Below the pieces are notes generated by a model. That model did not search any database. It was given only the letters and a program-made list of their open reading frames with translations, and was not told the DNA's origin. A stretch of 64,000 bases of DNA, taken from Streptomyces cinnamoneus (GTDB taxonomy: Bacteria > Actinomycetota > Actinomycetes > Streptomycetales > Streptomycetaceae). Location: assembly GCF_014650495.1 (NCBI RefSeq), contig NZ_BMVB01000014.1, positions 62,001 to 126,000 of the forward strand, read 5' to 3'. Each line of letters opens with the position of its first letter. Position 1 is the first letter of the stretch. Position numbers and translations under genes: made by a program. Shown piece by piece: positions 34,729 to 44,154 of this stretch.

Positions 34729-36085
34729 CCTGCGCAGCGGACGGATCGTCATCGTCGGTGCCTCCCTGGCCGGCCTGCGGGCCGCCGAAGCGCTGCGCGA
34801 CGAGGGCTTCACCGGCTCCCTGACGCTCGTCGGGGACGAGCCCCACCTGCCGTACGACCGTCCGCCGCTGTCGAAGCAGGTGCTGCTCGGGCGGGCGCGG
34901 GCCGAGGAGTGCGGGCTGCCGGCACGCCGCGCGCTGCAGGCGCGGTGGCGGCTCGGGGTGGGTGCCGTCGGTGTGGACACGGCCGGCAAGCGGGTGCTGC
35001 TCGCGGACGGCGAGCAGGTGCCGTACGACCGGCTGCTGATCGCCACGGGGACCCGGGCCCGGCCCTGGCCGGATCCCGGAGAGGCCGCTCTGGACGGGGT
35101 GTTCACGGTCCGCACGGTCGGGGACGCGAGCCGCCTCGCCGAGCGGCTCGACGCCGGTCCCCGCCGGGTGCTGGTGATCGGCGCGGGGTTCACCGGCTCC
35201 GAGATCGCCTCCGCCTGCCGGGAGCGCGGGCTGGCCGTGACGGTCGCGGAGCGCGGCCGGGCGCCGCTGATCGGCGCACTGGGCGGCACCGTGGGTGCCT
35301 GGGCCACGAAGCTGCAGCTCGCGCACGGCGTCGACCTGCGGTGCGGGGTGACGGTGAGCGCTCTCAAGGGCGAGAACGGCCGTCTGACCGGCGCCGAGTT
35401 CTCCGACGGCAGCCGCATCGACGCCGACGTGGCCGTGGTCGCCCTGGGCGCGGTCCGCAACACCGAATGGCTGGCCGACTCCGGGCTCGCCGCCGGGCCC
35501 CGGGGCGTGGCCTGCGACGCCGGGTGCCGGGTGTTCGACATGTACGGCATCGTCTCCGACGACGTCTTCGTCGCCGGGGACGTGGCCCGCTTCCCGCATC
35601 CGCTCTTCGAGTACCAGCTGATCGCCCTTGAGCACTGGGGCAACGCCGTCGCCCAGGCCGAGGTCGCCGCGCACAACATGGTCAGCTCCGGCCCGCACAG
35701 GCGCCCCCACCTGTCGGTGCCGGCCTTCTGGTCCAGCCAGTTCGGCCTCAACATCAAGTCCGTCGGCGTGCCGACCTTCTCCGACCAGGTCGTCATCGCC
35801 CAAGGTGCCCCGGAGGAACGCCGCCTGGTCGCGGTCTACGGCTACCGCGGCCGCGTCACCGCCGCGGTAGCCGTCAACCGGGCCAAATGGCTTGAGCACT
35901 ATCAGCGGCTGATCGAAACCGCCGCCCCGTTCCCGCCCGGGCCCGGCGCGGCCGACTTCGTCGACGGCAGCGAACCCGTCCCCTCCGATGTGCCGGACCC
36001 CAGGGTGCTCTCGCACGGCCCGACCGTCGCCCTCACCGGCCACCTGCCCGACCGGCGCCTGACCCTGCTGCGTCCCGGAGGCTGA
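34709..36085 (+). CDS. FAD-dependent ferredoxin reductase
   Basis: About 458 residues, a two-dinucleotide-domain reductase. The FAD motif GASLAGLRAAEAL lies near residue 15, and the NAD(P) motif VIGAGFTGSEIASA near 155. DVFVAGDVARFPHP closes the FAD site, and a C-terminal reductase domain follows. Putidaredoxin-reductase-like enzymes of this type transfer electrons from NAD(P)H to ferredoxin. The GTG at 34709 overlaps the ferredoxin stop; a second GTG at 34718 is possible. Its place between ferredoxin and P450 strongly suggests a complete electron chain. The product is longer than the 400-420 residues usual for the family because of a tail after about residue 405. Confidence 0.9.
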   Translation: MRPVSGDLRSGRIVIVGASLAGLRAAEALRDEGFTGSLTLVGDEPHLPYDRPPLSKQVLLGRARAEECGLPARRALQARWRLGVGAVGVDTAGKRVLLADGEQVPYDRLLIATGTRARPWPDPGEAALDGVFTVRTVGDASRLAERLDAGPRRVLVIGAGFTGSEIASACRERGLAVTVAERGRAPLIGALGGTVGAWATKLQLAHGVDLRCGVTVSALKGENGRLTGAEFSDGSRIDADVAVVALGAVRNTEWLADSGLAAGPRGVACDAGCRVFDMYGIVSDDVFVAGDVARFPHPLFEYQLIALEHWGNAVAQAEVAAHNMVSSGPHRRPHLSVPAFWSSQFGLNIKSVGVPTFSDQVVIAQGAPEERRLVAVYGYRGRVTAAVAVNRAKWLEHYQRLIETAAPFPPGPGAADFVDGSEPVPSDVPDPRVLSHGPTVALTGHLPDRRLTLLRPGG

Positions 36086-36115
36086 CCGCCCGCCGCCCCG
36101 CTAGGAGCCCCGCTC

Positions 36116-37330
36116 ATGTCCTCGGAAACCCTCTTCCGGCGCATCACCGACTCCCGTCACCGCCCCGATCCCTATCCGCTGTACGCAGAGCTGCGGGAAG
36201 CCGGCGGCGTGGCGCGCCAGGAGAGCGGGGCGTACCTGGTGGGCACCTACCACGAGATCAACGCCCTGCTCCACGATCCGCGCGTCAGCTCGGACCTGCG
36301 CAACCGCACCGAACCCGACCCGGGTCTCCTGGTGCCGGAGGGGCTTCCGCCGGCCTTCATCGGCATCGACGACCCCGAACACGACAGGCTCCGGCGGCTG
36401 ACCATGCGGCAGTTCGGTCCGCCCTGTTCACCCGGCCGCGTGGACGCCCTGCACGAGGAGATGGAAGGCATCGCCGAGGAACTGGCCGACGGCCTGGCGG
36501 GCAGGGACCGCGTCGACCTCGTCGACGACTTCGCCTTCCCGCTGCCCGTCACCGTCATCTGCCGGCTGCTCGGCGTGCCGCACGAGGACGTGCAGAAGCT
36601 GCACACCTGGGCGGACACCGTCGTCGCGAGCCTGGACTTCGCTCCCGGGGAGGATCCCGAGCCGCGACGGCGCGCCGCCCAGGAGGCACGCATGACCATG
36701 GGCACGTACCTGGGCGAGCTCGCCGGGGAACGGCGGGGCAGCCCCGCCGGCGACATGCTCTCCGGCCTCGTCAACGACGAGGGCCCGGAGGGACGTCTCA
36801 CCGACCTGGAACTCATGGTCACCACCGTCCTGCTGCTGATCGCCGGGCACGAGACCACCGTCAACCTCATCACCAACGGCATGCTCACCCTCCTCCGCCA
36901 CCCCGGGGAACTCGAACGGCTGCGGGCCCATCCGGAACTGATGCCCGGCGCGGTCGAGGAGCTCCTGCGCTACGAGCCCCCCGTGCAGATGCTGCCCCAG
37001 CGCACCGCGCTGGCCGACATCGAGATCGCCGGAGTGACCATCCCCCGGGGTGTGCCGCTGATCCTGGTCCTGGCCTCGGGCAACCGCGACCCGCTGCGCT
37101 TCCCCGAGCCCGACCGCTTCGACCCCACCCGGAGCGACAACCAGCACTTCGGCTTCGGCAGCGGCATCCACAACTGCTTCGGCGCGCCGCTCGCCCGCCT
37201 GGAGACGCAGATCGCGCTCACCACGTTGCTGCGCCGGCTCGACACCCCACGGCTGCTGGAGGACCCGCCCGAGTACCGCAACAGCCCCGTCCTGCGCGGC
37301 CCCCGCCACCTGCCCGTCGCCCTGACGTAG
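36116..37330 (+). CDS. Cytochrome P450 monooxygenase
   Basis: 404 residues, a normal soluble bacterial P450. The I-helix oxygen-activation motif AGHETT is near residue 246, the ExxR of the K helix is in EELLRYEPP, and the heme-binding loop is FGFGSGIHNCFG with the Cys ligand at about 352. The enzyme inserts oxygen into an unknown substrate using electrons from the ferredoxin and reductase encoded just upstream (gap 30 bases). The length and N terminus fit the CYP105/CYP107-like group. No biosynthetic genes are adjacent, so a catabolic or detoxifying role is as likely as a role in a natural-product pathway. Confidence 0.93.
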   Translation: MSSETLFRRITDSRHRPDPYPLYAELREAGGVARQESGAYLVGTYHEINALLHDPRVSSDLRNRTEPDPGLLVPEGLPPAFIGIDDPEHDRLRRLTMRQFGPPCSPGRVDALHEEMEGIAEELADGLAGRDRVDLVDDFAFPLPVTVICRLLGVPHEDVQKLHTWADTVVASLDFAPGEDPEPRRRAAQEARMTMGTYLGELAGERRGSPAGDMLSGLVNDEGPEGRLTDLELMVTTVLLLIAGHETTVNLITNGMLTLLRHPGELERLRAHPELMPGAVEELLRYEPPVQMLPQRTALADIEIAGVTIPRGVPLILVLASGNRDPLRFPEPDRFDPTRSDNQHFGFGSGIHNCFGAPLARLETQIALTTLLRRLDTPRLLEDPPEYRNSPVLRGPRHLPVALT

Positions 37331-37407
37331 CGGGGCCGTGGGCGATGCCCCTCCCCGGGGGAGAAACGGCCTGGACCGAGGCGGACGTCCTCCCCGAGAA
37401 TCACCAC

Positions 37408-40400
37408 ATGATCGAAAGCACCGCCCCCGCGCTCACCGACGCGCTCCTCGCCGCCCTCGACCCGCTGTCCTTCCCGGAGCGCGTGCGCCACACCGCCCGG
37501 TGGGCCCGGGAGCGCCGGGCTGGTGGGGAGCTGGGGGCGGTGCTGGCCGAGCTGTCGGGGCGGGGGAGGTACGAACGGGGCGTCGCGGCCTTGGTCGCGG
37601 GCGTCGGCCGTGACGTCGCCTGGTTGCAGAGCCGGCTGACCGACCCCGATCCGGCCGTCAGGGTCCACGCCGTCGCCGCCGTCCGCGAGGGGCTCATATC
37701 CGACGCAGCCGTCACGGCGGCGCTGGAGGACGCCCCCATGGCGATCCGCCGTCAGATCGTCCGGGCTGTCGTCGCAGGCCGGCGCACAGCCGTCGCGGAT
37801 GCCCTCGTCCGGCCGGTCCGCGAGCGCTGGGGCGACGCCGAGGCGGCGAAGCTGCTGCCGGCCTGTTCGCCCGCCACCGTCGAGGAACTGCTGCCCGCGC
37901 TCTTCCACACCACCCTCCCCTGGGGCAAGGTCGCCGAACACCACTCCCCCGCCGTCCTCGACGAGGCGGAACGCCGGCTCGCGGCGTTGCCCGAGGACCA
38001 CCGGCAAAGGTGGTGGAACACGCACGGATCCGCCGTGGCGGCCACCGTCCGGATGCAGCCCCTGCGGGTGCTCGACCTGCTGGAGCGGCTGTGTCCGGGC
38101 GCGCTGCCCGCACGCTTCCACCGGCAGCTCGGCCGGCTGGCCGCCGCCGACCCGGGCGGCACCCTCCGGCTCCTCCTGGCGCCGGACCGCGACGACGCGG
38201 ACCTCCACCACCTGCCGAGGTCCGTCCTCCGCATTCTCGTGCAGCACCAGCCGCCCGGCTTCGACGCGTTCGCCCGGGCGATGGCCCGTGACGAGCGTGC
38301 TCTCGTACGGCTGCTGAAGGCGATGGCGCCGTCACGGCGCACCGAGTGCTACGACATCGCGATGAACGGGCGGAGCACGGGCTATGCCGCCCTGTCGCAC
38401 GGCGTCCTCGACGTGCTGCCCCGGGCCCGGCGCGAGGCCGAGGCCCGGCGCATGGCCGGGCAGGCCCGCGAGTACGGCGGCGGCTGGCAGACCATCCTGG
38501 CGGCCATGACCTACCTGCCGGTGGCGGAGGCGCGCGCGGAACTGCTGGCCGCGACCCGTCGCTCCGCGCCCATGGAGCGGGCCTACGCCTACAAGCTGCT
38601 GGTGCGCAACGCGGTCCTCGCCCGCGACCCCGCCGCCGTCACGGAACTGCTCGCGGGCCTGGACCGGCTGCGCAACGAGCAGCAGCCGGTACGCGCCGCC
38701 TTCCTGGCGGCCCTCGCCGACGTCCGGCCCACCCTGTTCGCCCCCGAAGCGGCTCCCCACCTGGAACGCATCACGACCGACGCCGTCGAGGCACGGGACT
38801 TCTCGTGGCCCGAGAGTTCCGCCCTGCGCTCCCTGGCCCACGGGCTGCTGCGCGAGCCCGCGGACGCCGGGCGTGAGCAGGCCGGGGAGCCGGCCGGCTG
38901 GGCGCTGCGTACCCTGGCGCGGCTGACCGGTTCCGCCGCCACCCGCCGCCAGGACCTGCGGCCGGGCCAGGAGCACGAGGTCTTCGCAGCGCTGCGTCCG
39001 TCCCTCGAAGCCGCCGCCGGCAAGGCCGACTTCACGGACGCCCTCACCCTGGCGGCATCGCTCGGGGAACGCGCCCGTGCCGTGCCCGGGCTGCAGGCCC
39101 TGCTGCGGCGGGCGATCGAGCACGGCGGGCCCGACGCCGCACGCCGGGCCGCCGCGCACTGGCTGGACGACCCGCGGACCAGGGACACCCGCCTGGCCGA
39201 GCTGATCGCGCTGGAGCCGTCCGCCGTCACGATCTCCTGCGTGCAGTGGGCGCTGGTGTGCCGCCGCACCGATCTGCTGGACGCCGTGCTGGGCGGCACT
39301 CCTCCGTACGGCCGGTTCCTGACCAAGGACAGCCACTGGCTGCCGCCCGTCTGCCGGGACACGAAGCACTGGCTGCCGCGCCAGCAGGCCACCGCCGCAC
39401 GGCTGCTGGAGCGTGCGGTGGCGGACAACAGCCTCACCGTCCACCAGCGCGTGCACGCGCTCCGGCTGGCCGCCTGGATCCCCGGATACGGCACCGAACT
39501 GCTGCTGCGCTACGCCGACGACAGCAGTGTGCCGCTGGCCGAGGCCGCGCTCGCGGCTCTCGCCCGGACGGAGACCCCGGGCCGGCACCTGCGGCTGCTC
39601 CTCTCCCACGCCGGCGGGGACCGGGCCCGCGTCGCCGTCCCCGCGGCATCCCGCGCGAGCCGGTTCGTCGCGCCGTCCGCGCTGGCCGGGGAGCTGAGGG
39701 GGCTGCTGACCGCGGACAGCGGGGTGAAGGTGACCAGCCGCAAGGAGGCCGCGCGGCTCGCCGCCACCGCACTGCCCGCGCCGGAGGCGGTGGCACTCCT
39801 CGCCGAGGCGTGCACGCGCCCCGGTCAGCACCACGACGTACAGGCCGCGTGTGTGGCGTTCACCAAGGGCCTGCTCGCGCACGAAGAGGCGTGGGGGCTG
39901 CTGGAAAGCGCCGCGGCCGGCCGGCGCGAGCTGCGGACGGCCGTCCTGGCGAGCCGGCCCGGCGATCTGCCCGAGCGCCACCGACGGCGCTACGCGGCGC
40001 TCGTACGGGCCGTGTGCGACACCGACGACCCCGAGGTGGCGCTCCATGGATACACGGCGCTCGGGACGTGGTCGCCCTGGGCGCCGGATGCCGCGGGAGT
40101 CCTGGCGGCCGCCGTCGCCGATCTGGACAACCGGGCGAGCTGGCACCACGCCGCCGACGCGCTGTGCGACGTCGTCACGCTGGCTCCTTCCGGCTCGCCG
40201 GACCCCACCCCGCTCGTCCGTACGCTCACCGCCCTGATCGATGCCGATGCCCTGCCCGGCACCCCCGACGCGGAACCCGACCGCGACCGGCCCGCACACC
40301 AGCGCATCCGGCGTCTGACCCTCGGCCTGGCGCGGAGGAGTACGCAGCATCCCCGGGCCGTGCGGGAAGCGGCGCTCGCCGTCGCCGGACTCCTCGGTGA

Positions 40401-40785
40401 AGCAGGGGACTACGGCCCCGAGGCGGCCGAACTGCTGGTCCGCACACTCGATCCGCAGGCGGCTCCGGACAGGCTGACGTCGCAGCTTGAGCACCTCGCC
40501 CGGTTCCACCACGGCAGGCCGGCCCTCGCGGCCCGTACGGCCGCATCACTCGTCCAGCGTCTGGGAACACACCACGGCAGCAACGAGGCACTCGCCCACG
40601 CGGCCCGTTCCCTGACCACCGACGGGGGTCAGGCAACCGGACTGTTCGCGGTCGCCCTCACCACGGTGGGAGGCCACCGCACGGACTGGTCGGCCACCTG
40701 GCGCGAACAGCTGCGGGTCCTGCGCCGGCACGGCTGCGCGGACGTACGCGACGAGGCCCGCGCCACGACCACCGCCGGGGAGTGA
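37408..40785 (+). CDS. Very large HEAT-like helical repeat protein
   Basis: About 1,125 residues of almost continuous alpha-helix with HEAT-like repeats, for example AWLQSRLTDPDPAVRVHAVAAVREGL near residue 70 and repeated RR-A-A-LL motifs. There is no catalytic motif or membrane helix. HEAT arrays act as protein-protein scaffolds. The ATG at 37408 removes an unlikely N-terminal extension that an ATG at 37345 would add; its ribosome site is weak. It begins 77 bases after the P450 stop, so it may be read through from that operon. A direct link to P450 function is not supported. Confidence 0.75.
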   Translation: MIESTAPALTDALLAALDPLSFPERVRHTARWARERRAGGELGAVLAELSGRGRYERGVAALVAGVGRDVAWLQSRLTDPDPAVRVHAVAAVREGLISDAAVTAALEDAPMAIRRQIVRAVVAGRRTAVADALVRPVRERWGDAEAAKLLPACSPATVEELLPALFHTTLPWGKVAEHHSPAVLDEAERRLAALPEDHRQRWWNTHGSAVAATVRMQPLRVLDLLERLCPGALPARFHRQLGRLAAADPGGTLRLLLAPDRDDADLHHLPRSVLRILVQHQPPGFDAFARAMARDERALVRLLKAMAPSRRTECYDIAMNGRSTGYAALSHGVLDVLPRARREAEARRMAGQAREYGGGWQTILAAMTYLPVAEARAELLAATRRSAPMERAYAYKLLVRNAVLARDPAAVTELLAGLDRLRNEQQPVRAAFLAALADVRPTLFAPEAAPHLERITTDAVEARDFSWPESSALRSLAHGLLREPADAGREQAGEPAGWALRTLARLTGSAATRRQDLRPGQEHEVFAALRPSLEAAAGKADFTDALTLAASLGERARAVPGLQALLRRAIEHGGPDAARRAAAHWLDDPRTRDTRLAELIALEPSAVTISCVQWALVCRRTDLLDAVLGGTPPYGRFLTKDSHWLPPVCRDTKHWLPRQQATAARLLERAVADNSLTVHQRVHALRLAAWIPGYGTELLLRYADDSSVPLAEAALAALARTETPGRHLRLLLSHAGGDRARVAVPAASRASRFVAPSALAGELRGLLTADSGVKVTSRKEAARLAATALPAPEAVALLAEACTRPGQHHDVQAACVAFTKGLLAHEEAWGLLESAAAGRRELRTAVLASRPGDLPERHRRRYAALVRAVCDTDDPEVALHGYTALGTWSPWAPDAAGVLAAAVADLDNRASWHHAADALCDVVTLAPSGSPDPTPLVRTLTALIDADALPGTPDAEPDRDRPAHQRIRRLTLGLARRSTQHPRAVREAALAVAGLLGEAGDYGPEAAELLVRTLDPQAAPDRLTSQLEHLARFHHGRPALAARTAASLVQRLGTHHGSNEALAHAARSLTTDGGQATGLFAVALTTVGGHRTDWSATWREQLRVLRRHGCADVRDEARATTTAGE

Positions 40786-40962
40786 GGGAACACCCACCCG
40801 AGGCGGCGCCCGGGCGGCCGGGGCGCGACGAAGCCCCGGCCCGCCCCGCGGGTACGACGGCGGACGGGGGTGTGCGGGCGGCGGGCCGGGGCATCACCAC
40901 CAAGCCGGTCTGCACGACTCCGTCCCGTCGCGGTCGTGCCGAGAGTGGAGGGAGGGCCCGCC

Positions 40963-41508
40963 GTGCCCCCTGCCGATGCCGTGGCCGAGGAGGCCACGGT
41001 GCTCCTGCGCCGACTCGGCGCCGACGTCATCGCCCACCCCGGCGGTACCCTCCTCGCCCACCTGCAACGGGTCCGTGCCCGGCTCGGCCTCTGGCGGGCG
41101 CGTCCGGTGCTGCAACTGGCGGGGCTCTGCCACGCGTCCTACGGCACCGACGGCTTTCCCACCGCGTTGCTCCCGCTCGACCGCCGTGCCGAGCTCGCAG
41201 CGGTCATCGGTGACGAGGCGGAGGCCATCGTGTACCTCTACGCCTCCTGCGACCGCAGGGTCACCTATGCGGCATTCCCCCACAGCGCTGCCGGCTTCCG
41301 CGACCGTTTCACCGGCCGGGAGCGCGCCCCGGGCACCCAGCCGATCCGGGACTTCGCCGAGCTGACCGCCGCCAACGAACTGGACCTGGCCCGCATCGAC
41401 CCCGCCTTCCGCGCCCAGCACGGCCCGGGCCTCCTGGCCTTGTTCACCCGCTTCCGGAACGTGCTCAGTGCCGACGCCTGGCAGGAGTGCCGCACCGTGC
41501 TCGGCTGA
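40963..41508 (+). CDS. DUF6817-like protein
   Basis: 181 residues. The sequence has the pattern I associate with DUF6817: LLRRLGADVIAHPGGTLLAHL, then LQLAGLCHASYGTDGF and EAEAIVYLYASCDR. The spaced His, Asp and Cys residues recall an HD-type metal site, but no activity is known. The GTG at 40963 is chosen because GGAGGGAGGG ends six bases upstream; earlier in-frame starts lie inside that ribosome site. It follows the HEAT-like gene on the same strand after 177 bases. Confidence 0.7.
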   Translation: MPPADAVAEEATVLLRRLGADVIAHPGGTLLAHLQRVRARLGLWRARPVLQLAGLCHASYGTDGFPTALLPLDRRAELAAVIGDEAEAIVYLYASCDRRVTYAAFPHSAAGFRDRFTGRERAPGTQPIRDFAELTAANELDLARIDPAFRAQHGPGLLALFTRFRNVLSADAWQECRTVLG

Positions 41509-41537
41509 GCATCCGTCCGCGGTGTCGCCGGGACGCC

Positions 41538-41816
41538 TCAGCCGGGTGCCTGGGCGCCCCCGCCGGTCCGGATGGCGCCGAGCACTGCCTGGTGCAGGGC
41601 CTTCAACCCGTCGGGCGGCACGGGGCAGGGGCTGCCGGTGAGTGTGTACCACTCGGCGGCGCGGGTGTACTGCACCTGCACCTCGGCCGTCCCGTCCGGG
41701 CGTCGGGCGGTGGCGACGGTGAGGTCGCCGGTGATGACGCCGACCTCGTCGGTCATCGCCCCGCCGGGGCCGGCGGTCACCTCGTCCTGGTAGTGCTCGG
41801 GCTGGTCACTGGTCAT
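41538..41816 (-). CDS. Small hypothetical protein coupled to the HNH nuclease
   Basis: 92-residue acidic protein with beta strands (GVITGDLTVATARRPDGTAEVQVQYTRAAEWYTL split by turns) and a Pro-rich end. I recognise no family. Its ATG overlaps the stop of the upstream nuclease gene as ATGA, so translation is probably coupled. Coupling to a secreted nuclease raises the possibility of a cytoplasmic inhibitor or chaperone. The sequence itself does not show it. Confidence 0.65.
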   Translation of the reverse strand: MTSDQPEHYQDEVTAGPGGAMTDEVGVITGDLTVATARRPDGTAEVQVQYTRAAEWYTLTGSPCPVPPDGLKALHQAVLGAIRTGGGAQAPG

Positions 41817-42577
41817 GCCGTGCAGGTACCCAGCATGGTGGTGAGCATCTTCCGCTCCTCCTCGGTGACCGTGAGGCCGTAGGTGCTCTTCACCGACGTC
41901 CAGGCCCGGCCGTAGACGCACCAGGCGGACTTCGCCGGAGGCTGCCACTGGTCCGGGGACTGGTCCCCCTTGCTCCGGTTCGTGGCCGCCGAGACCGTCA
42001 GCAGCTGCGGATGGGTCAGGTCGTTGGCGAACGCCTTGCGCTTGTCGTTCGTCCAGGTGTCCGCACCCGACCGCCATGCGTTGGCCAGGGGCACGATGTG
42101 GTCGATGTCGACCTGGGAAGCCGCCGTGAACGTCTTGTCGTCGTAGAAGCTGCGCCACGTGCCGGAGACCGCCCGGCACTCGGCGTCACGCTTGACGCCC
42201 TGGCCGTCCCGTTCGAGAACCGTCTCGCGCGTGTCGCACTTGTTGCCTTGCTGGGCCCAGTGCGGGAAGGCCCCGCGGCTGTAGCCCGACATCGGCCGCG
42301 GCGCTGCCACGGCGAGCTTGCCCAGCGCCTGCCGGGCCTCCCCTGCCGACGGCAGCCCGGGCAGCACCTCACGGCCGCCGCTCTTCCCTTCCCCGGTCGC
42401 CGCGGAACCCGGAGCCGGCGCGGACGCCGACGTCGACGCGGTCTTCGATGCGCTCCCGGACCCGGACTTGGTGCCCGGCGCGGCCCGGTCGGCGCCGCTG
42501 TCGCCACAGCCTCCGAGCGTCATCGCGACCGCGCAGGCCACCGTCACGCATGCGCCGGCACGCGCCTGATGCGTCAT
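41813..42577 (-). CDS. Lipoprotein HNH nuclease (DUF1524/GmrSD C-terminal-like)
   Basis: About 254 residues. The N terminus has a lipobox (LGGC) after a hydrophobic core, so the mature protein should be lipid-anchored outside the membrane. A Ser/Ala-rich linker leads to a nuclease domain. That domain has the catalytic DIDHIVPLANAW (His-Ile-Val-Pro) and then LTHPQLLTVSAATNRSKGDQ, typical of the DUF1524 HNH family that cuts DNA. It has normal length and intact catalytic residues. GGGGGAGG lies upstream; a GTG three bases before the ATG is an alternative start. It probably degrades extracellular DNA for nutrients or competition. Confidence 0.85.
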   Translation of the reverse strand: MTHQARAGACVTVACAVAMTLGGCGDSGADRAAPGTKSGSGSASKTASTSASAPAPGSAATGEGKSGGREVLPGLPSAGEARQALGKLAVAAPRPMSGYSRGAFPHWAQQGNKCDTRETVLERDGQGVKRDAECRAVSGTWRSFYDDKTFTAASQVDIDHIVPLANAWRSGADTWTNDKRKAFANDLTHPQLLTVSAATNRSKGDQSPDQWQPPAKSAWCVYGRAWTSVKSTYGLTVTEEERKMLTTMLGTCTA

Positions 42578-42729
42578 CACCTTCACGCCTCCCCCGGTGC
42601 CAGAACCGTCCGTCCCGCCTTCAGGCTGCCCACCTCCGCGCAACCGCCAAACAGACAGAACACGCGATAGGCGCTATATCCGGCATGATCCGGAGACGGC
42701 TCGGCCGTCCGTGGCCGCGGTGAGGGAGC

Positions 42730-43293
42730 TCAGACCGGGACGGCCACACCTTCCGCACGGAGCCGGGAGAGCATGCGGCCAAGGCACCTGCCGGCTGAGG
42801 GCCCGTCGGCCCGCTGCCTCTCCGTCAGCGGCTCGCCGCCGACGATGAGGGTCCAGCCTGGCGTGGTCCGGGCCCCGTCCGCCTTCAGGAAGACGCTCAG
42901 GCCCTGCTCCGCCAGCCAGTCCAGGACGAGCATGCCCGTTCCCTCCGGACCGCCGCCCCGCATGCATGCCGATTCCGGCATGCCCTCGTCCACAGGCATG
43001 CCTGCCTCCCGCAACCGGGGCAATGCGTTGCGCACGCACTGCCCGATGGTGCCTTCCTCGGCCACGACGACCGGCCCCGAGACGTGGAACGTCCACCGCT
43101 CCTCGCGGACAGGACGTACGGCACTGCCGCCCGCGGAGATCGTGACAACCGCCCCTTGTTCGGCCAGCCATTGCATGAGGAGCAGAACAGCGTCCTCGTC
43201 GAAGCCCGCATCGACTCCGGACTCCGGCGCCTGTTGTCCGGCGTCATTCACGCTGTCCACGCATCCCCCCATGTGTGACCCATGCCCTGCCAT
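42730..43293 (-). CDS. Protein of two tandem copies of one unrecognised domain
   Basis: 187 residues built from two similar halves of about 65 residues. Half one runs from LLLMQWLAEQGAVVTISAGG through GQCVRNALPRLREAGMPV. Half two runs from LVLDWLAEQGLSVFLKADG through GRCLGRMLSRLRAEGVAV. Both share WLAEQG, a central W-strand, and a C-x3-L-x-RLR-EG-V end. I recognise no family or activity. The ATG at 43293 follows AGGAGAGAA. It is 22 bases downstream of the methyltransferase gene and probably in its operon. Confidence 0.7.
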   Translation of the reverse strand: MAGHGSHMGGCVDSVNDAGQQAPESGVDAGFDEDAVLLLMQWLAEQGAVVTISAGGSAVRPVREERWTFHVSGPVVVAEEGTIGQCVRNALPRLREAGMPVDEGMPESACMRGGGPEGTGMLVLDWLAEQGLSVFLKADGARTTPGWTLIVGGEPLTERQRADGPSAGRCLGRMLSRLRAEGVAVPV

Positions 43294-43315
43294 TTCTCTC
43301 CTGGACAATCAGCCG

Positions 43316-44077
43316 TCAGGTGCGCTTGCGCGCCTCGATGAGGAACCGTGCCGTATGGGCGACGAACGGCCCTTCGCTCTCGATCCGGTCGTGAAGTTGC
43401 CGGAGCCGGTCCGCATACTGGTCGACGGTGAATCCGGGCACCATCCAGATCACCTTCCGAAGAAAATAGATCACCGCGCCGACGTCGAAGAACTCCGTGC
43501 GCAGGAATTCCGAGCGCAGGTCCACGACCTCCAAGCCGGCCGCCTCGGCCGTCCGGCGGGCGTCGTCCGGATTCCGCCGGCGACGGACCTCCTCGGGCTG
43601 CGGGCCGAGGAAGTACTCGACCAGCTCGAAGACGCTGGCCGGTCCGACCTGCTGCGAGAAGTACGTGCCGCCCGGCCGGAGCACCCGGGCGATCTCTTCC
43701 CACCACACCGTCACCGGATGCCGGCTGACCACCAGGTCGAAGGCTCCGGCGGCGAAGGGCAGCGGCGGCTCGTCCTCGTCCTGGACGACCACGGCCCCGA
43801 GCGGGTGCAGCACGCGGGTGGCCTTGGCGACGTTCGGCGGCCAGGACTCCGTGGCCACCACCAGTGGCGGAAGCTTCGGCACCCCCGCCAGGACCTCCCC
43901 GCCGCCGGTCTGGATGTCCAGCGCGGCCGAGGCACGGGCCATCCGCTCGCCCATCATGCGCTGATAGCCCCACGACGGGCGCTGCTCGGTGGCCCGGCCC
44001 TCCAGCCAGGAGAAGTCCCAGCCCTCCACCGGGACCGTTTCCGCCTCGGCCACCAGGTCCTCAAACGTTCGTGCCAT
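43316..44077 (-). CDS. Class I SAM-dependent methyltransferase
   Basis: 253 residues. The Rossmann methyltransferase elements are present but divergent. A motif I-like ALDIQTGGGEVLAG lies near residue 52, motif II-like VVVATESWPPN after it, and FAAGAFDLVVSRHPVTVW as motif IV. RVLRPGGTYFSQQVGP completes the core. The GGG in motif I departs slightly from the usual GxGxG. The substrate is not predictable. The family methylates small molecules, RNA or proteins in the cytoplasm. Confidence 0.85.
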   Translation of the reverse strand: MARTFEDLVAEAETVPVEGWDFSWLEGRATEQRPSWGYQRMMGERMARASAALDIQTGGGEVLAGVPKLPPLVVATESWPPNVAKATRVLHPLGAVVVQDEDEPPLPFAAGAFDLVVSRHPVTVWWEEIARVLRPGGTYFSQQVGPASVFELVEYFLGPQPEEVRRRRNPDDARRTAEAAGLEVVDLRSEFLRTEFFDVGAVIYFLRKVIWMVPGFTVDQYADRLRQLHDRIESEGPFVAHTARFLIEARKRT

Positions 44078-44154
44078 GCGTGGATCGTCTCAGGCCGGCC
44101 CGCACATCGGCGACCGGATATCCGCGCCCCGGCGCGTTCGGACGCGTCAGGGGG

